Origin: Notospermus geniculatus
Lineage: Eukaryota > Nemertea > Pilidiophora > Heteronemertea > Lineidae
DNA length: 64,000 nt
Assembly: GCA_002633025.1 (NCBI GenBank)
Contig: NMRB01001416.1
Coordinates: forward strand, 1 to 64,000
Direction: 5' to 3'
In this document: piece after piece, positions 12,633-24,120 of the stretch
Position numbering within the stretch: position 1 is the stretch's first letter
How the letters are laid out: every line of letters starts with the position of its first letter
Program-made: the position numbers and the translations under genes
Notes under the pieces: generated by a model
Databases searched by the model: none
What the model saw: the letters and a program-made list of their open reading frames with translations, nothing else
What the model was told of the DNA's origin: nothing

Positions 12633-12905
12633 TTAAAGCGTGGATACCCGGCACACGTTTGGATTCTGCGGTGACGCGCTGCACGTACTCGGCGTTCGCA
12701 TCGACTCGGCATCAGAGTTCGTACTCGACGACGGCATGGTGACAATGGCCGTCGTCACCGTCGTGGTATTGTTTGCTTTATTATTGGTGGTGCTTATTGG
12801 GATGGCATTGAGGCTGGAACGTGACGTTCGGTTAATCGTCGGCAGATGAATCTGTTGTAGATCATTCAATTCTTCCTGACCAGATTCCGGCGATGATCGC
12901 GTCGG
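12633..12905 (-). CDS. KCND-like (Shal): Kv4/Shal potassium channel, last coding exon
   Basis: This terminal exon encodes 90 residues and a TAA stop at 12635-12633. The acceptor reads TTGATTTTCAG|CCG and the exon opens in phase 0. Residues 1-37 follow the Kv4 tail pattern: an SGQEELNDLQQIHL stretch, then SRSSLNA, which aligns with the vertebrate Kv4.2 segment QELSTIQI...SRSSLNA. The middle is a low-complexity T/N/S region, so it is poorly alignable. The protein ends CRVSTL, close to the vertebrate RVSAL end, and forms a class I PDZ-binding motif (S-T-L). It joins the exon at 17315 without a gap in the family alignment. No open plus-strand gene is inferred from the shadow frame at 12640-12849. 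Confidence 0.9.
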   Translation of the reverse strand, partial: PTRSSPESGQEELNDLQQIHLPTINRTSRSSLNAIPISTTNNKANNTTTVTTAIVTMPSSSTNSDAESMRTPSTCSASPQNPNVCRVSTL

Positions 12906-13399
12906 CTGAAAATCAACAAAAGGTGAATTAGAATGACAAACTTTTACATAGCAAAGTTGGTACGAATTGACAAACTATCACACAGTGGCGCCCATGAGGT
13001 AGGGTGACATGACGTTTTGTGGGACCCGAGGCACTTCCAGTTGCCCGAACAGCCAGCGATCAGGCACCATGCTCACTTGTGGACTGCAGTGTATAATGTT
13101 GTGGTTTGATAGGTATGGTATGGCCTCCATTTATAACAAAACATTCCACACTGAAGTGGTCCTGGTACTCCCATTTTCTGGAGTTGACAGTCGCAACCTT
13201 GGAAACAACCACACTGTGAGTCTCTCCTCATTCTCAGCTGATATCATGCTGAACAAGAGCAATGCAAAGCGCGGCACCCACTCCATGCGAGTGATCAGTA
13301 GGCAAGTGTTTGAGGGGTTTCGACAATGAAGAACCTTTTTTGTTGTGGTTGCAATGTGGAATTGGCCTTGTGCAAGGCATGTGGAATTTGGGAAACCTT

Positions 13400-13519
13400 G
13401 GGTCGTATTTTAGAACGTTCCTTAACGTTAAGGTTGACCTTAAGTCTATTGTAAAACCATTGAGAACAATAGATTTAAGGTGGACCTTAATGTTAAGGAA
13501 CGTTCTAAAATACGGCCCC
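13400..13519. mobile_element. Foldback MITE, GGGYCGTATTTTAGAA ends
   Basis: Arms of about 53 bases (13400-13452 and 13467-13519) pair with few mismatches around a 14-base loop. The ends GGGTCGTATTTTAGAACGTT and the core AAGGTTGACCTTAA relate it to the family at 17780, 25462 and 43322. Flanking CTT on both sides might be a 3-bp target duplication. Confidence 0.75.
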
Positions 13520-14159
13520 TTGTGTGGGTTGGAATGACAATGTGGTGTGTTTCTAACATTAGAAGGTTAGGATTGGGACATCAGTGTCAAATCAATGCAT
13601 ATAAGATGATTTGGGATTCTTGCAACAGGAAGGATGGAGGCAAGCCAAAACGGAACAGAGATGAATCCACTAACAGACAGGAGAACATACATAGAACACA
13701 ACATCCATGAACACCCAGTCACTACACTTTCTACAGGACATGCATCTCCATTCCATCACTTGGTTCAAACAGATCACGCTACTCTACAGTAGAAAGAAAG
13801 GGAAAGTCACTAACACAGATTCTTGCAACCTCTCCTAAAACAAGACTTAGTTAATCTCGATAACTTCACGGTCACCAAATCACCACAACCATGACAATTA
13901 GTTATTCACACACTACAGACTTCAAATTACTCGATCGATATAGGTCGGCCCCAAAAGTAAGACTTTAGGTTTCTGGACAGGTACATAAACGTATCACATC
14001 AAAACCGATATGGACAGATCAACGGAAAACACTCAGTATCATGGATGGATCTTCAAAATGGCCCAGTGTCTACATTATCATGACAACAGGTGGCTCTCTT
14101 TTGTTGGACGATCTTACAGTGTATGCATGATCAGATGATGCGTAGTTGTGTCAGAAGTG

Positions 14160-14640
14160 TTGTTCCCGTGAGGTACACTTACAGTGAGTTTGAAGTTCCC
14201 AGCAGTAACTACTCTTAAGATGTTCCGATGAGGTACACATGTAGTGAGTTTGAAGTTCCAGAACTACCGGTAACTACTCCCACGAAAGAAGTGCCTTCCT
14301 ATGGGGTACACATACAGTGAATTTGAAGGTCAAGGGCAAACTACTTTTAGGAAAGAAATGCTTTCCTATGGGGTACACATACAGCGAGTTTGAAGGTCCA
14401 AGGGCAAACTACTCCCAGGAAAGAAGTGCCTTCCTATGGGGTACACATACAGCGAGTTTGAAGGTCCAAGGACAAATTACTTTCAGGAAAGAAGTGCCTT
14501 CCTATGGGATACACATACAGCGAGTTTGAAGGTCCAAGGGCAAAGTACCGTACTTTCAGGAAAGAAGCACTTTCTTATGGGGTACACATACAGCGAGTTT
14601 GAAGGTCCAACGGCAAACCACTTTCAGGAAAGAAGGTGTT
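14160..14640. repeat. 66-73-bp tandem repeat
   Basis: GTACACATACAG(C/T)GAGTTTGAAGG recurs at 14306, 14372, 14441, 14509 and 14582, with two more diverged copies before these. A lone relative (GGGGTACATATACAAAGAGT) lies at 19856. The open frames here simply read through repeat units. Confidence 0.8.
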
Positions 14641-15478
14641 GTTCAACTCTATTGTGTTACTGTAGGAAGTCAACATACACGGACACAATGGAACCACATG
14701 GCAAAGGGGACACTGAACATAAAATCTGCTTTCCACTTTGAAAAATTGAATGTTTGGTTCAAACAGCATTATTGAAACATTGAAATAGAAAATCTCGCCA
14801 AATGTGTCAAACAACATCAAAATGTCCTCCATACATGTCCATAAAAAAAACGATCAAAAAGTGTCATACAACATCAACTTCTTCCCCCAAACGAATTCCT
14901 AATATGTAGTGTTGCACAACATTGAAGTTTTCCTCCAGAATTTGAAGATTTTTTGAAGTATATCTACTCACTTTCAGCGGTTCTGCTTCGTGAGACCTCG
15001 AGATGATTGCATCTTGCCCCAGACACGACTGAATAAACAAAACATTCAAACTCAACTTGCCGCAGAGAAACGCACCCCAGTCCCTAAAGATTGGAACGGG
15101 GTGTGTTGCTCTGCTGCAGAAAAAGTGGCTGTGACGTGATGACGGAGAATTTGGACAGAACCTTCACCAAGTGTAGGAGGAGACTGGATGATCGAGGAAG
15201 TGAGAGTAAGGTGATGAGGAAGAGGAGCGCCTATTCCCTTATCAATAGATACCTGCAACAACATTTCAATAACCTATCTTTCGCTTCCTATCCATTTCAT
15301 CGAGTCCAGCCAAAGGCCTATTCTCGTATGAATTTGTTCCCGCTTTCACCACCAGGTGGCATCCAATGTCATGTGGACCACCTGGTCATACAACACTTCC
15401 GACAACATTTTTTTCAAAAAGTCAAAGATGCACTTTGTAATGTTGTTCATGCACTGATGACATTAGATGGAACAGAGG

Positions 15479-15531
15479 GTAATGTATAATGATGCGTATT
15501 CATGATGCATAATGTATTCATTATACATTAC
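15479..15531. repeat. Short palindrome GGTAATGTATAATG / CATTATACATTACC
   Basis: Fourteen-base perfect arms flank a short spacer with its own partial symmetry (ATGATGCGTATTCATGATGCAT). TAATGTA motifs recur to about 15770, suggesting repeat debris around it. Confidence 0.6.
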
Positions 15532-17314
15532 CAGGTACATTGATGTTGTAAGTAACACAGCACAATGTATGTTACAATCATGCCAAAGAAGCAATACAGC
15601 ATGATGCAATGTAAGAGGCACAATGTACATGCCCGTCACATTATTTGTAGGACAGGCCAAGTTAGATACTGCAAAAGGTTAACATGCGGTGCATTATTCA
15701 ACACGAAAGTCTCAAGGGGCAATACCATAGTGTATCTTGTACATGTACATTATCACCTAACATAATGTACCTAGATACTGGATTGAAAGTTCCCGTTCCA
15801 AGATGTGATCACCACCTATACGTGTGATCCTGAACTAGCAAATCAAAGCCGGGATCCAACCATCTGCACTTTGGTTCCATATCATGCCCACCATCTTGAC
15901 GTAATCAGTGGTTCTAGCCCTCACTCCCTACTTCACTGCACAAATTACGTGCGGTGACATCAGGCGCGAGTGCCGAGAACCGCTGGTTACCTCAGGATGC
16001 ATGCCAACAAGCAATACACAGGTCTCAGATGCCACCTACTGGCCAATTTTGTCATTCATGTTAAAATGTATTAGTCACAAATATCTGAATTTCAAACTGG
16101 ACAGCACTAGGCCAAAAGGTTAGTCTACTTTGATCAAAAATGCTAATGAAAATGGAAATTTTGTGTTCAGGGTCAAGGGCCTTCACTAGAGGCTGTCATC
16201 TTTTGATTTGATGTCTAAAACGGCCATGAAGTGTGGGATATCTACTGATTTCGGGAACATCTGGGACCCTCCGCATGCAGAGATATAACAGGGACAAGAT
16301 CACCTCTAACTGATTACAGTCCTTTCATTTTCCCGCTAAGTGTTTAAATTCAGGATGAAAATTAGAAAGTTTTACAACGGTAGCAGTTAGATTTATAACT
16401 TCGAAATCAGTGGGAGTTTATTTGGACTTCTTATGAAAATGTTTGAATGAATTTGAATGAAACGGTTAAAAAAGTCACTGGTTAATTTTCAGTTTTGTAT
16501 GGCGAAATTGGATGGCAATATAATTCATCCACATGCAATTTAAGCAGATTACCGAACCATATAAAAATTTCACATAATTCTTAAGCTATGGGTGAAAATG
16601 TTTGGATCAGTTATTAACCATCAGTAGAGGAAAGTAAGCGTTCTGTTTGGTGACGAAGAAAGAGGGTACCAAGCAGAGACCCAAGCCAAACCAACCACCA
16701 TGCGATACCTTTACGAACCAGGGTATAGCTTCTTCTGTATTCATGGTAATTACTTTTGATATCAATACCATGTCATTATCAGTTCTATTCAGGTTTCTCT
16801 TTGCTCATAAGCAAGCAACACAATATCCCCGATATTCAAAAGCTGTTACGCTTTGAATTTGATGCCTCAAAGTTGTCGGCCAAGATTTGCACTGACTCAG
16901 ACAGCCAATTTCATCAGTCAACCCCTTTTTTGTTAGCTCAAGAAAGTCATGTATCGTTTGTCTTTTCTTCAGGTAAGCATTACAGCTTCTTGAAATAGGA
17001 GCAAGTTTGAATGGTCAACGAAAGTACCAAGTAAACAGGGCAATTTCGCAAAAAAATTGACTTTCTATAAAAAGTGACAGCGTTATATTTAGAGTCAATA
17101 TCTTTGCCTCTTGGGTCAAGTCTGAGTTCGTGTACCCAGGAAAGCTTGTACAACTCAAAGGATGACCTACAACAGGACATGTTGTCATGGTTGCAGCATT
17201 TCAAAGACTTCCTGATATTGGTTTTGCAGAAAATGAAAAGACTGGCTATAACCCTAGTTGCAAGCAAGAATGTTAAGAAAATATTGAGATAATTACTTTC
17301 GTATTAAACTTTAC

Positions 17315-17467
17315 CAGATATTTTCGACTTGACGACCTCCGTGCACAGCAGCCGGTCTTTCTGTTTTCAATGGAGGTGATCGACGGGCTGGGGGAAAGCG
17401 GAGGGGTGTTGGAGGGTTTGGTCGGGGCACCGTTGTACGCAGACTCCATCTCAACAAACTCTCGATC
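17315..17467 (-). CDS. KCND-like (Shal): Kv4/Shal potassium channel, C-terminal tail exon
   Basis: This 153-bp exon encodes 51 residues with phase 0 at both ends. The acceptor is CATCTTCTTTCCAG|GATCGA and the donor TATCTG|GTAAAG. It opens DREFVEMESAYNGAP, very close to the DREFVELE...NGQP segment that follows EKTT in arthropod Shal proteins. It then runs through a proline/serine-rich linker to a CCARRSSSRKY cluster matching the cysteine- and arginine-rich part of vertebrate Kv4 tails (CCSRRHKK). The segment is cytoplasmic. The RRSS cluster could be a basophilic kinase site, which is inference only. A plus-strand shadow frame in the same place is not a gene. Confidence 0.9.
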
Positions 17468-17560
17468 CTGGAAAGAAGATGCAGTGTTAAGAATGCCTTG
17501 ATTCTCAATGAAGGGGCAGAGTTTTTCTGCACTAGACTGTAATGGCAAAGACTACTGACC

Positions 17561-17688
17561 GTATTCAAAAAGGGTGTTTAAGACTTAGACGCGTGTAACT
17601 TCGTCAAATGTATGGTGGAAGTGTGTGCATTTAGTGAAGTTACACGAGTCTAAGTCTTAATCGTGCGATGATTACCCTTTTTGAATAC
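17561..17688. mobile_element. Foldback MITE, GTATTCAAAAAGGG ends
   Basis: GTATTCAAAAAGGG at 17561-17574 is the exact reverse complement of CCCTTTTTGAATAC at 17675-17688. Inner arms share AAGACTTAGACGCGTGTAAC with GTTACACGAGTCTAAGTCTT. No coding sequence is seen. Confidence 0.75.
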
Positions 17689-17695
17689 AGCCCTA

Positions 17696-18075
17696 TGTTT
17701 TGTCTACACTACACTATAACTGCAGAACTATTTTGTGTACTACAATGCAATGGCAAGATACTTGTTTGGTCTACACTTTGGGCCGTATTTTAGAACCTTC
17801 CTCAACTCTAAGGTTTAGCTATTGTTTGCAGGGCAGAATACAAAAGCTTAAAGTGGACCTTAGAGTTAAGGAGGCTTCTAGAATATGGGCCATTGTAATG
17901 GCTATTGTTTGCAGGGCAGAATACAAAAGCTTAAAGTGGACTTAGAGTTAAGGAGGCTTCTAGAATACGGGCCATTGTAATGGCAAAATACCGGGTATTG
18001 TGTTTTGTCTACACTACACTGTAATGACAATACTAGTATATGCCTTTTGTCTACACTACATGCAAAATACTGTGT
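17696..18075. repeat. Imperfect TTTTGTCTACACTACA repeat array split by a MITE
   Basis: TTTTGTCTACACTACACT(A/G)TAA, then a (C)AATGGCAA(G/A)ATAC phrase, recurs at about 17699, 17750-17778, 18002 and 18048. The MITE at 17780-17891 and a partial second copy of its right part (17898-17973) lie inside the array. Confidence 0.55.
17780..17891. mobile_element. GGGCCGTATT...AATAYGGGCC foldback MITE
   Basis: The left end GGGCCGTATTTTAGAACCTT mirrors the right end AAGGAGGCTTCTAGAATATGGGCC. The middle holds the family hallmark GCTATTGTTTGCAGGGCAGA. The right part is tandemly repeated at 17898-17973. Other family members are at 13400, 23306 (partial), 25462 and 43322. Confidence 0.75.
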
Positions 18076-20381
18076 AAAGGAACTAATACAGTCATATAAT
18101 GGATGCTTGACTTGCGATGCCGTGTCAGTTCATGTTTAGGCAAGTAACCGTCTCAAGTTTCCAACCTGTTGATGCCTGCCATTTAATCTAACAACATCAA
18201 TGAAATGACACATAAGCCGGGATTAAGGAAAGGCTTTGATGGATTGCCAAGAGACTGCGCCAAGTCTGTGTAAGGATAAAAGCTAATCTGAGTGATTTGC
18301 AACTCTTAACCTCTCGCGTGACATCAGTGACGATGGTTTTGACGGTCACTGAACACTCGGTTTTTACTCCCAGCGGTGGTGAAGATTATAACGACAGAAC
18401 GTTCCAATCATGGGATTACTCTATAAATAGCTCTGGGATCAGACGACGATCTCCCATAATCCTTTAAAGGCCTGCTGCTCTTTTCCGCTTGCCTTGATCA
18501 ATTAGTTCCGATAATTCAGATGCATCGGGTGATCAAGGAATGCTTTTGAAACTGGACTTTTCTTGCGGTGATGGTAAAACTATTTCCTTCTTCATCATCG
18601 AATGCTGTTCACTAAAACAGCACGTTCAAAGATCTGTTGTCAGGCATTCACATCTGAAGAACCTGAACAAAACCTTGGCATCAATAGTTCTTTGTAATTA
18701 AACCAGGTGGCACTGAGAAAGCCAATAGTTGGATAAGAATGACGAATAGCACGTGAGCATGCTAATGACCTACTCTACACGTTTTTGTCTAAATATGCCA
18801 CTTGTGATGAGCATACTTCTTGAATAGACAACAATGATGATTTGTACTGTAATGTAGGAGAAAACTGCCGCCTCGGTGACAACCTCACCGTCAATCTGGC
18901 AGCACACATACAAATTTACATCTACGCAACTGGAAATACTGTCTGTGAGCTGTGTTATGGTGTAATGTTTTCCAGCGTGCCCATTTTTCTGTGTGACTCC
19001 AATTGTTTGGAACACATTGGGAAACAGACTCACTGTTTCTCTGTGTGTTGCTCATTGTCAAGTCACGCCTTCCGTCAATCTATTGTAATGTCACACTGGC
19101 ACACGGACCACACTGAAAAACGTTACACCGGGTATGAAACACACTGAGAAGAGGTACCAGATGTGGGACTGGCTCTCACCAATATTTCCCTGTGCATGTT
19201 GATCACATGGTAATGGACGACAGACAATACCAGTCTCAGGAAAAGTCCTAGTGGTGAGATCGGGAACTAATTTATCCCACATGGAGCACCCCTTTAAGTA
19301 TTTGTGTGCTGCCCTCTGGTGTCAGAATATGGTCACAATGATGTCACCTGACAAGCCAAAGTGACATCATGTGACTTAGTAAGCCTATACATTATTACAG
19401 CTAAGCCACACAATAACTTTGACATGGTTTACATATACATTGAGCCTACCCCGAGGGTATCGTCAACAGAAAAACGTTATCACTACACCCCCACAGTGCC
19501 AGGGTTCTGCTTTATATTACAATAAAAATACACGGCAAATTACGTAGCGAGATTTTCAAAGTTATACTCGGGTGTGGTGTCAATAAATTTCACCTGAGGT
19601 GTTTTGCACTGGCTGTCAATTGTAGTTGATGATGTTTTCCATGGTGAAATATAACAACGGAAATCAACTTGATATTCAAGAACATATTTTTGTACAGTAT
19701 AGTGTAAGGGAGCTATGGTTAACTAACATTGGATATGAACTGGTAAATAGTTTCTGATATAGCGAAGGTTCTGGACCAAAATTGCTTGGGCGAATTAGCA
19801 TCACTATGTAGAGGAGATACAGTTCAGAGCTCAATCAGAATTTGTAGGTCACGTGGGGTACATATACAAAGAGTTTGAGGTTTCTAGGTGAATTACCTCT
19901 TTTGAGGATAGCAACAGGCTTACAGAATATGAAAGTGTAGAATCACAGAAAACAGTCCCATGTGATTAAATTAGTGAGATGATGCCTTTTGATATAGCCG
20001 TAGCTTGATATCAATGACAGATACTGTTGTTATGGAGTACTGTACCATAAGTTTGAAGCCCTAGGTCAGAAGTTGTGTGGAATCAAGCCGCAATGTAACA
20101 GATGGTAAATGGTCATGAAGTTTTGCTTTTTATACCGATTGGAGTGACATACGATCCAGAAACTCAACTTCACCATCCACAGCCGAGAAAAAGCAACCTC
20201 AGTACACACCAGGGATGGCGTGAACGGCAAAAATGGAGGTGTAATATAAGAAGGTAGTGCCACGGGGACAGACACACCATTGTCATGTCCACTCAGATGA
20301 GTTATACGAGATTCCTTCAGAATCGTCAATCCAGGTTGTGGCTGTGGTGTTTTGCCGAGGTCTTTTGAGAGCAGTTGCCTC

Positions 20382-20641
20382 GTTAACTTGAGCATCTTTG
20401 GGGTTACACCCCTATGCAGTGTATTGGTGAACATTTTTGCAGATTTGGACAGGAAAATGGTTGCATATATTACCGTATTCAAGCAAAATGAGACAAAAAC
20501 TTGAGAACTTTCTGTTAGGAAAGTTAACTTGAGCATTTTTCGGGATTACGCTCCTTCACGGTAAACATTTTTGCAGATGGCAGGAAAATGGCAGCATATA
20601 TTAGTCAAGAGACAAAACTTAAGAAATGTCTGCTAGAAAAC
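20382..20641. repeat. 141-bp tandem duplication beside the Kv4 exon donor
   Basis: GTTAACTTGAGCATNTTT at 20382 recurs at 20523, and similarity runs on through ACATTTTTGCAGAT...GGCAGCATATATTA and the AGACAAAACTT segments. It ends about 20 bases from the Kv4 exon at 20662. The long minus frame 20066-20536 overlaps it and has no recognisable domain. Confidence 0.65.
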
Positions 20642-20661
20642 TAAAGAAACCGATAACTTAC

Positions 20662-20847
20662 TGTAGTTTTCTCAAGACAAGCTAATAGGTGGTGATGCTG
20701 CAGTCTGAAGACGTCATCACCATTGTCATCATCCAGCTCTAGTCCACTCTCCCGTGCACGGAGACGCTCCTCGGCCTTTTTCTTGCTACTGAGGAATGCC
20801 TGGCCACTGGCATTCTTTGCCATTTTTATTCTTGTCAAGCGGGCTTT
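20662..20847 (-). CDS. KCND-like (Shal): Kv4/Shal potassium channel, proximal C-terminal exon
   Basis: This 186-bp exon encodes 62 residues, phase 0 at both ends. The acceptor is TTTCTCATTACAG|AAAGCC and the donor ACTACA|GTAAGT. It starts KARLTRIKMAKN, completing the QKKARL(A/T)RIR basic stretch that follows S6 in all Kv4 channels. It continues through a charged SKKKAEERLRARESGLELDD segment typical of invertebrate Shal. It ends QHHHLLACLEKTT, the dileucine motif reported to direct Kv4.2 to dendrites. The segment is cytoplasmic, and in vertebrate channels this tail also helps bind KChIP partners. Methionines inside the exon are not starts. Confidence 0.95.
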
Positions 20848-21289
20848 CTGTAATGAGAAATAGGAAAAGGCAACATGTGATCAAAGATCTGACAAGACCT
20901 GGTCATGACTTCCTTGTTCTCGATCCACCTGTAATGGAACAGCAGTTTAGCGACACATGTAAGGCCTCTCGCACCTGGTGCCCTCTCCCTCAACCAGATG
21001 CAACAGGACATGGCCATATCTTCATTATAGCTAGACGCAAAACGTAATGGTATAGCAATAGGCAAGACACATTCCTCTTGCATCTCAACCAGATGTGAGA
21101 AGTCTTAGGTTCAATTGCTCACAAGAACTGATTGTGACAAGAACCAACACAGCATGTGTTCATAGGGTACCCACTCTGTCCCTCATAGCACTCTCCTTGC
21201 AGCTGGTGCCATCAACCTTAACCACATATGAGAGGTGGTGGGTTCAATTCTTGTCAAGAACTGCTTACGACAGGAACCAATTTTTAGGG

Positions 21290-21780
21290 CATCCGTTCAG
21301 GGAGTACCTCACTCTGTCCTACCCTTCTTGTACCAACTGTCACACCAAATGACTGTCCCTCTCTCAAATACAGTAACTACCTTCATTATCCCCAAAACTT
21401 GCACTCCCACTGAGCCATATGGCATGCGTTCAGGGGTACCCCACTCCGTCCTACCCTCCTTGTACCAACAGCCACACCATGACTGTCCCTCTCTCAAATA
21501 CAATAACTACCTTCATTGTCCCCAAAACTTGCACTCCCATTCAGCCATATGGCATGCGTTCAGGGGTACCCCACTCCGTCCTACCCTCCTTGTACCAACA
21601 GCCACACCATGACTGTCCCTCTCTCAAATACAATAACTACCTTCATTGTCCCCAAAACTTGCACTCCCATTCAGCCATATGGCATGCGTTCAGGGGTACC
21701 CCACTCCGTCGTCCCACTGTCCTTGCACCAACACTCACACCAAATGACTGTCCATCACTGAGATGACAAACGACTGCCTT
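21290..21780. repeat. 130-bp tandem repeat, about 3.8 units
   Basis: GGCATGCGTTCAGGGGTACC occurs at 21421, 21551 and 21681, exactly 130 bases apart, with a diverged copy from 21291. The second and third units are almost identical, suggesting recent expansion. Open frames on both strands are repeat read-throughs. Confidence 0.9.
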
Positions 21781-22154
21781 TACCATCCCCGAGTTGTTCT
21801 CCCTTTGAGCTGTACGCCAATTCACCCAGGCCATCATCGCTGTCATATCATCCAATCTAACTTTCCATCCCGGTGTCGTCTTTGACACCTTTCTTTCTAC
21901 GTTTGACACCCTTTGATCTGACATGTTCTGTAACCAGGATGCGACTGAGTGGCGTTATCTAAGATTAGTCTATTAGCATACCTAAACATCTCTGACATAC
22001 TGTAACACAGGTGACATTTCGCTAACACGATATGACTCATACTATGAATGCTACTTTTTTGAAGGTGATAAGCCGTTTTTTTAGACAAAATCACTTTTCT
22101 GTAGGAAACACTGTAGCAGGCATGTTCACACTGAGGAGGTATGATGCTGAGATG

Positions 22155-22590
22155 ATGATGATACATCTACTGCTACTGTTGTTGCTCTGCTGATGATGAT
22201 AAATTTGCTACTATCACAACTACTGTTGTTGTTGTTCTTGCTGCTGCTACTGTTCTTGCTGCTGCTACTGTTGTTGTTGCTGCTGATGTTGTTGCTGCTG
22301 CAGTTGATGATGATAAGCTGCTGATGGTGGTGGTGATGATGATGATGATGAGTATCGGTACATCAGGAGAGTATACGATAGTGCCCAAAGAAATGGGGCG
22401 TGCACTACTCACTGGGATGATGTTGATGATGATGATGATGATGATGATGGTGATATTGATGTCTGTTGTTGCTGTTCCTACTGCTGCTGGTGATACTGGT
22501 CATAAATATTATTATGATGGTGATGATGATGTTGATTTTAGTAATGGTGATGGCAATGGTGATGATGATGATGATCTCAATGAAAGCTGT
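22155..22590. repeat. Trinucleotide microsatellite region (GAT/GTT/GCT)
   Basis: Long runs of GATGAT, TGTTGT and TGCTGC interleave over about 430 bases. Frames on each strand encode homopolymer-like tracts and are not taken as genes. Confidence 0.85.
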
Positions 22591-23305
22591 TTTTTTGTGA
22601 CTGCAAAAAATTCCGGTCAAAGAGTGTCACCGTGTTGGTATTTGCCTTCCTTGCCTCCCGTCCTAGGACTCAACTTGTACCTCCATCATCACAGCCCAGT
22701 TATCAAAGCCGAGAGGTACTGATCCATGCAAGCTCCCATCAGACTTTTTTCCCATTTGTCAGACCAGTGTCTCCAATCTGAGCGCATCATCTCATAAACA
22801 TTACTCAACCAGCAGCCAACAGCTACATATCATTGTAATCAGATCACGGCCCCATGGGCTGGCTGGGTCAATTTCACTCAACCCAACAAAACTTTTAATG
22901 CAACTAATCAGACACAGAGTACATTAAATAACCTTTGAAATGACATTGTCCATTTCAACCGTTTTTCAGTTAAATCATAGAATTATTGATATCTGAGTTT
23001 GAAATGACCCAGGGGTCATGACTAATGTCTTGGTCTATGTTTGGCAGGGTTGTACACACCATCCCAACAGTCTCTCTTAATGGGGAGCGCCAATTGGTCA
23101 CGTGATGACTACTGATAGAGCAGACGAGACACCTAGCGTTGACCTATGCCCATTGTTCGAGAGATGCGGTTCACCAAGCACGGCCAATCACACCTTGAAT
23201 CGTCATGAATAATAGGTGGCATTGGTGTACTATCAGTTCAAAACCACGCGTATATTCTCGCGTGGTCTGCGTGATCGGNTGCAAGTTGATTTACAAGTAC
23301 CGGGT

Positions 23306-23384
23306 ACAAGCTTTTGTATTCTGCCCTGCAAAGAATAGCTAAAGGTAAACCTTAGAGTTAAAGAAGCTTCTGGAATACAGCCCC
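23306..23384 (-). mobile_element. Partial GGGCCGTATT-family MITE
   Basis: Shares AAGCTTTTGTATTCTGCCCT, the AGCTAAAGGTAAACCTTAGAG block and a terminal TTCTGGAATACAG with the full elements at 25462 and 43322. Only one side of the hairpin remains. Confidence 0.6.
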
Positions 23385-23389
23385 AGGTC

Positions 23390-23456
23390 TGATAGGGGAT
23401 CGAACCCTAAACCTTATGAGGTGACAAGTGAAGATCTTCCACTCTGCCACTCTGAC
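23390..23456 (-). mobile_element. tRNA-derived SINE head
   Basis: On the minus strand TGGCAGAGTGG (A-box) is followed about 40 bases later by AGGGTTCGATCCC (B-box). The body does not fold as a tRNA cloverleaf by eye, so a SINE promoter is favoured over a tRNA gene. A related but worn copy lies at 39670-39740. Confidence 0.5.
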
Positions 23457-23929
23457 TTGATAGGCTCAGCATGTGTAAACCATTTGCATGCTAGTCTTGT
23501 AAGGGTAGGCTATAGGGTAGGGACATCCCTTTTAATTGATTACCCCCTCCCTCGCCATCACTCAGTGAATCCCCCGTAATTGTCTTAGGGAATCGACAAC
23601 GAGTACAAAGAGCTTCCCTCATAATCTTCTCAAGGCCGTGTCCTTATCCATCAAATCATTACATGCTCACACCATACCTCCAGCGGTCTCCCCGCTGCCG
23701 CCATTATCCTGTTATCGTCTTCGTCCTCCGATTCTCAAGCAACAGAATCAATCGCAGGACTCGGTGAATGCCAGGGAGAGATCTTCAAGGTAAACAGATG
23801 ACTACCAGTGAGCGAGGACATGATTGGCATCCCCAAGGGATATGGTTTTCAATTCATAAATTCCTCTCAGACTTTGAACGCAACCATCATCATGATAGCT
23901 GCTGATGTTTAGTTTAAATCTTCTTATAA

Positions 23930-24120
23930 CCATTTGATTTTTTGATTGAGAAGCTGCAGTTTGATTTCGGAGTCACAGTGGTCTCGTGACTCAGCTCTCT
24001 GGCTAGTGGTAAGGAGGACCCTGGTTCAGGTCGGCATGAGACCTGGGCAGGTCCCTTTGCCCACCTTGCCTCACTCCACACGGGTGTATGGATGAGTGCT
24101 GTGGACTGGTCAGAAGTCAT
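23930..24120 (+). repeat. Possible tRNA-like repeat fragment
   Basis: TGGCTAGTGGTAAGG followed about 20 bases later by CTGGTTCAGGTCGG loosely resembles pol III A and B boxes, with a downstream body ending near GTGCTGTGGACTGG. No second copy was found in the window, so this is weak. Confidence 0.25.

Larger units (their letters stand above)
12906..17314 (-). other. Kv4 intron 4 (4,409 bp)
   Basis: The donor CTG|GTAAAG is at 17314 and the acceptor TTTTCAG at 12906, phase 0. It contains the foldback at 13400-13519, the tandem array at 14160-14640 and the hairpin at 15479-15531. The remaining stretches (12906-13399, 13520-14159, 14641-15478, 15532-17314) show nothing identifiable. No additional in-frame Kv4 tail exon was recognised, although vertebrate Kv4.3 has an alternative exon in this part of the tail. 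Confidence 0.85.
17468..20661 (-). other. Kv4 intron 3 (3,194 bp)
   Basis: The donor ACA|GTAAGT is at 20661 and the acceptor TTTCCAG at 17468, phase 0. It holds two foldbacks (17561-17688 and 17780-17891), a 141-bp duplication at its 5' end and scattered repeats. The stretch 18076-20065 shows only a TATA-like CTATAAATAGC at 18421 on the plus strand and a CTCF-like motif at 19311-19326. Confidence 0.85.

Noticed and set aside
12640-12849. Plus-strand hydrophobic 69-codon frame
   Set aside because: It is the antisense shadow of the Kv4 last exon, whose minus-strand reading matches the family.
20066-20536. 156-codon minus frame just downstream of a Kv4 exon
   Set aside because: It overlaps a tandem duplication in intron 3 and has no domain. 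The Kv4 donor at 20661 precedes it, and its frame is not needed by the channel.
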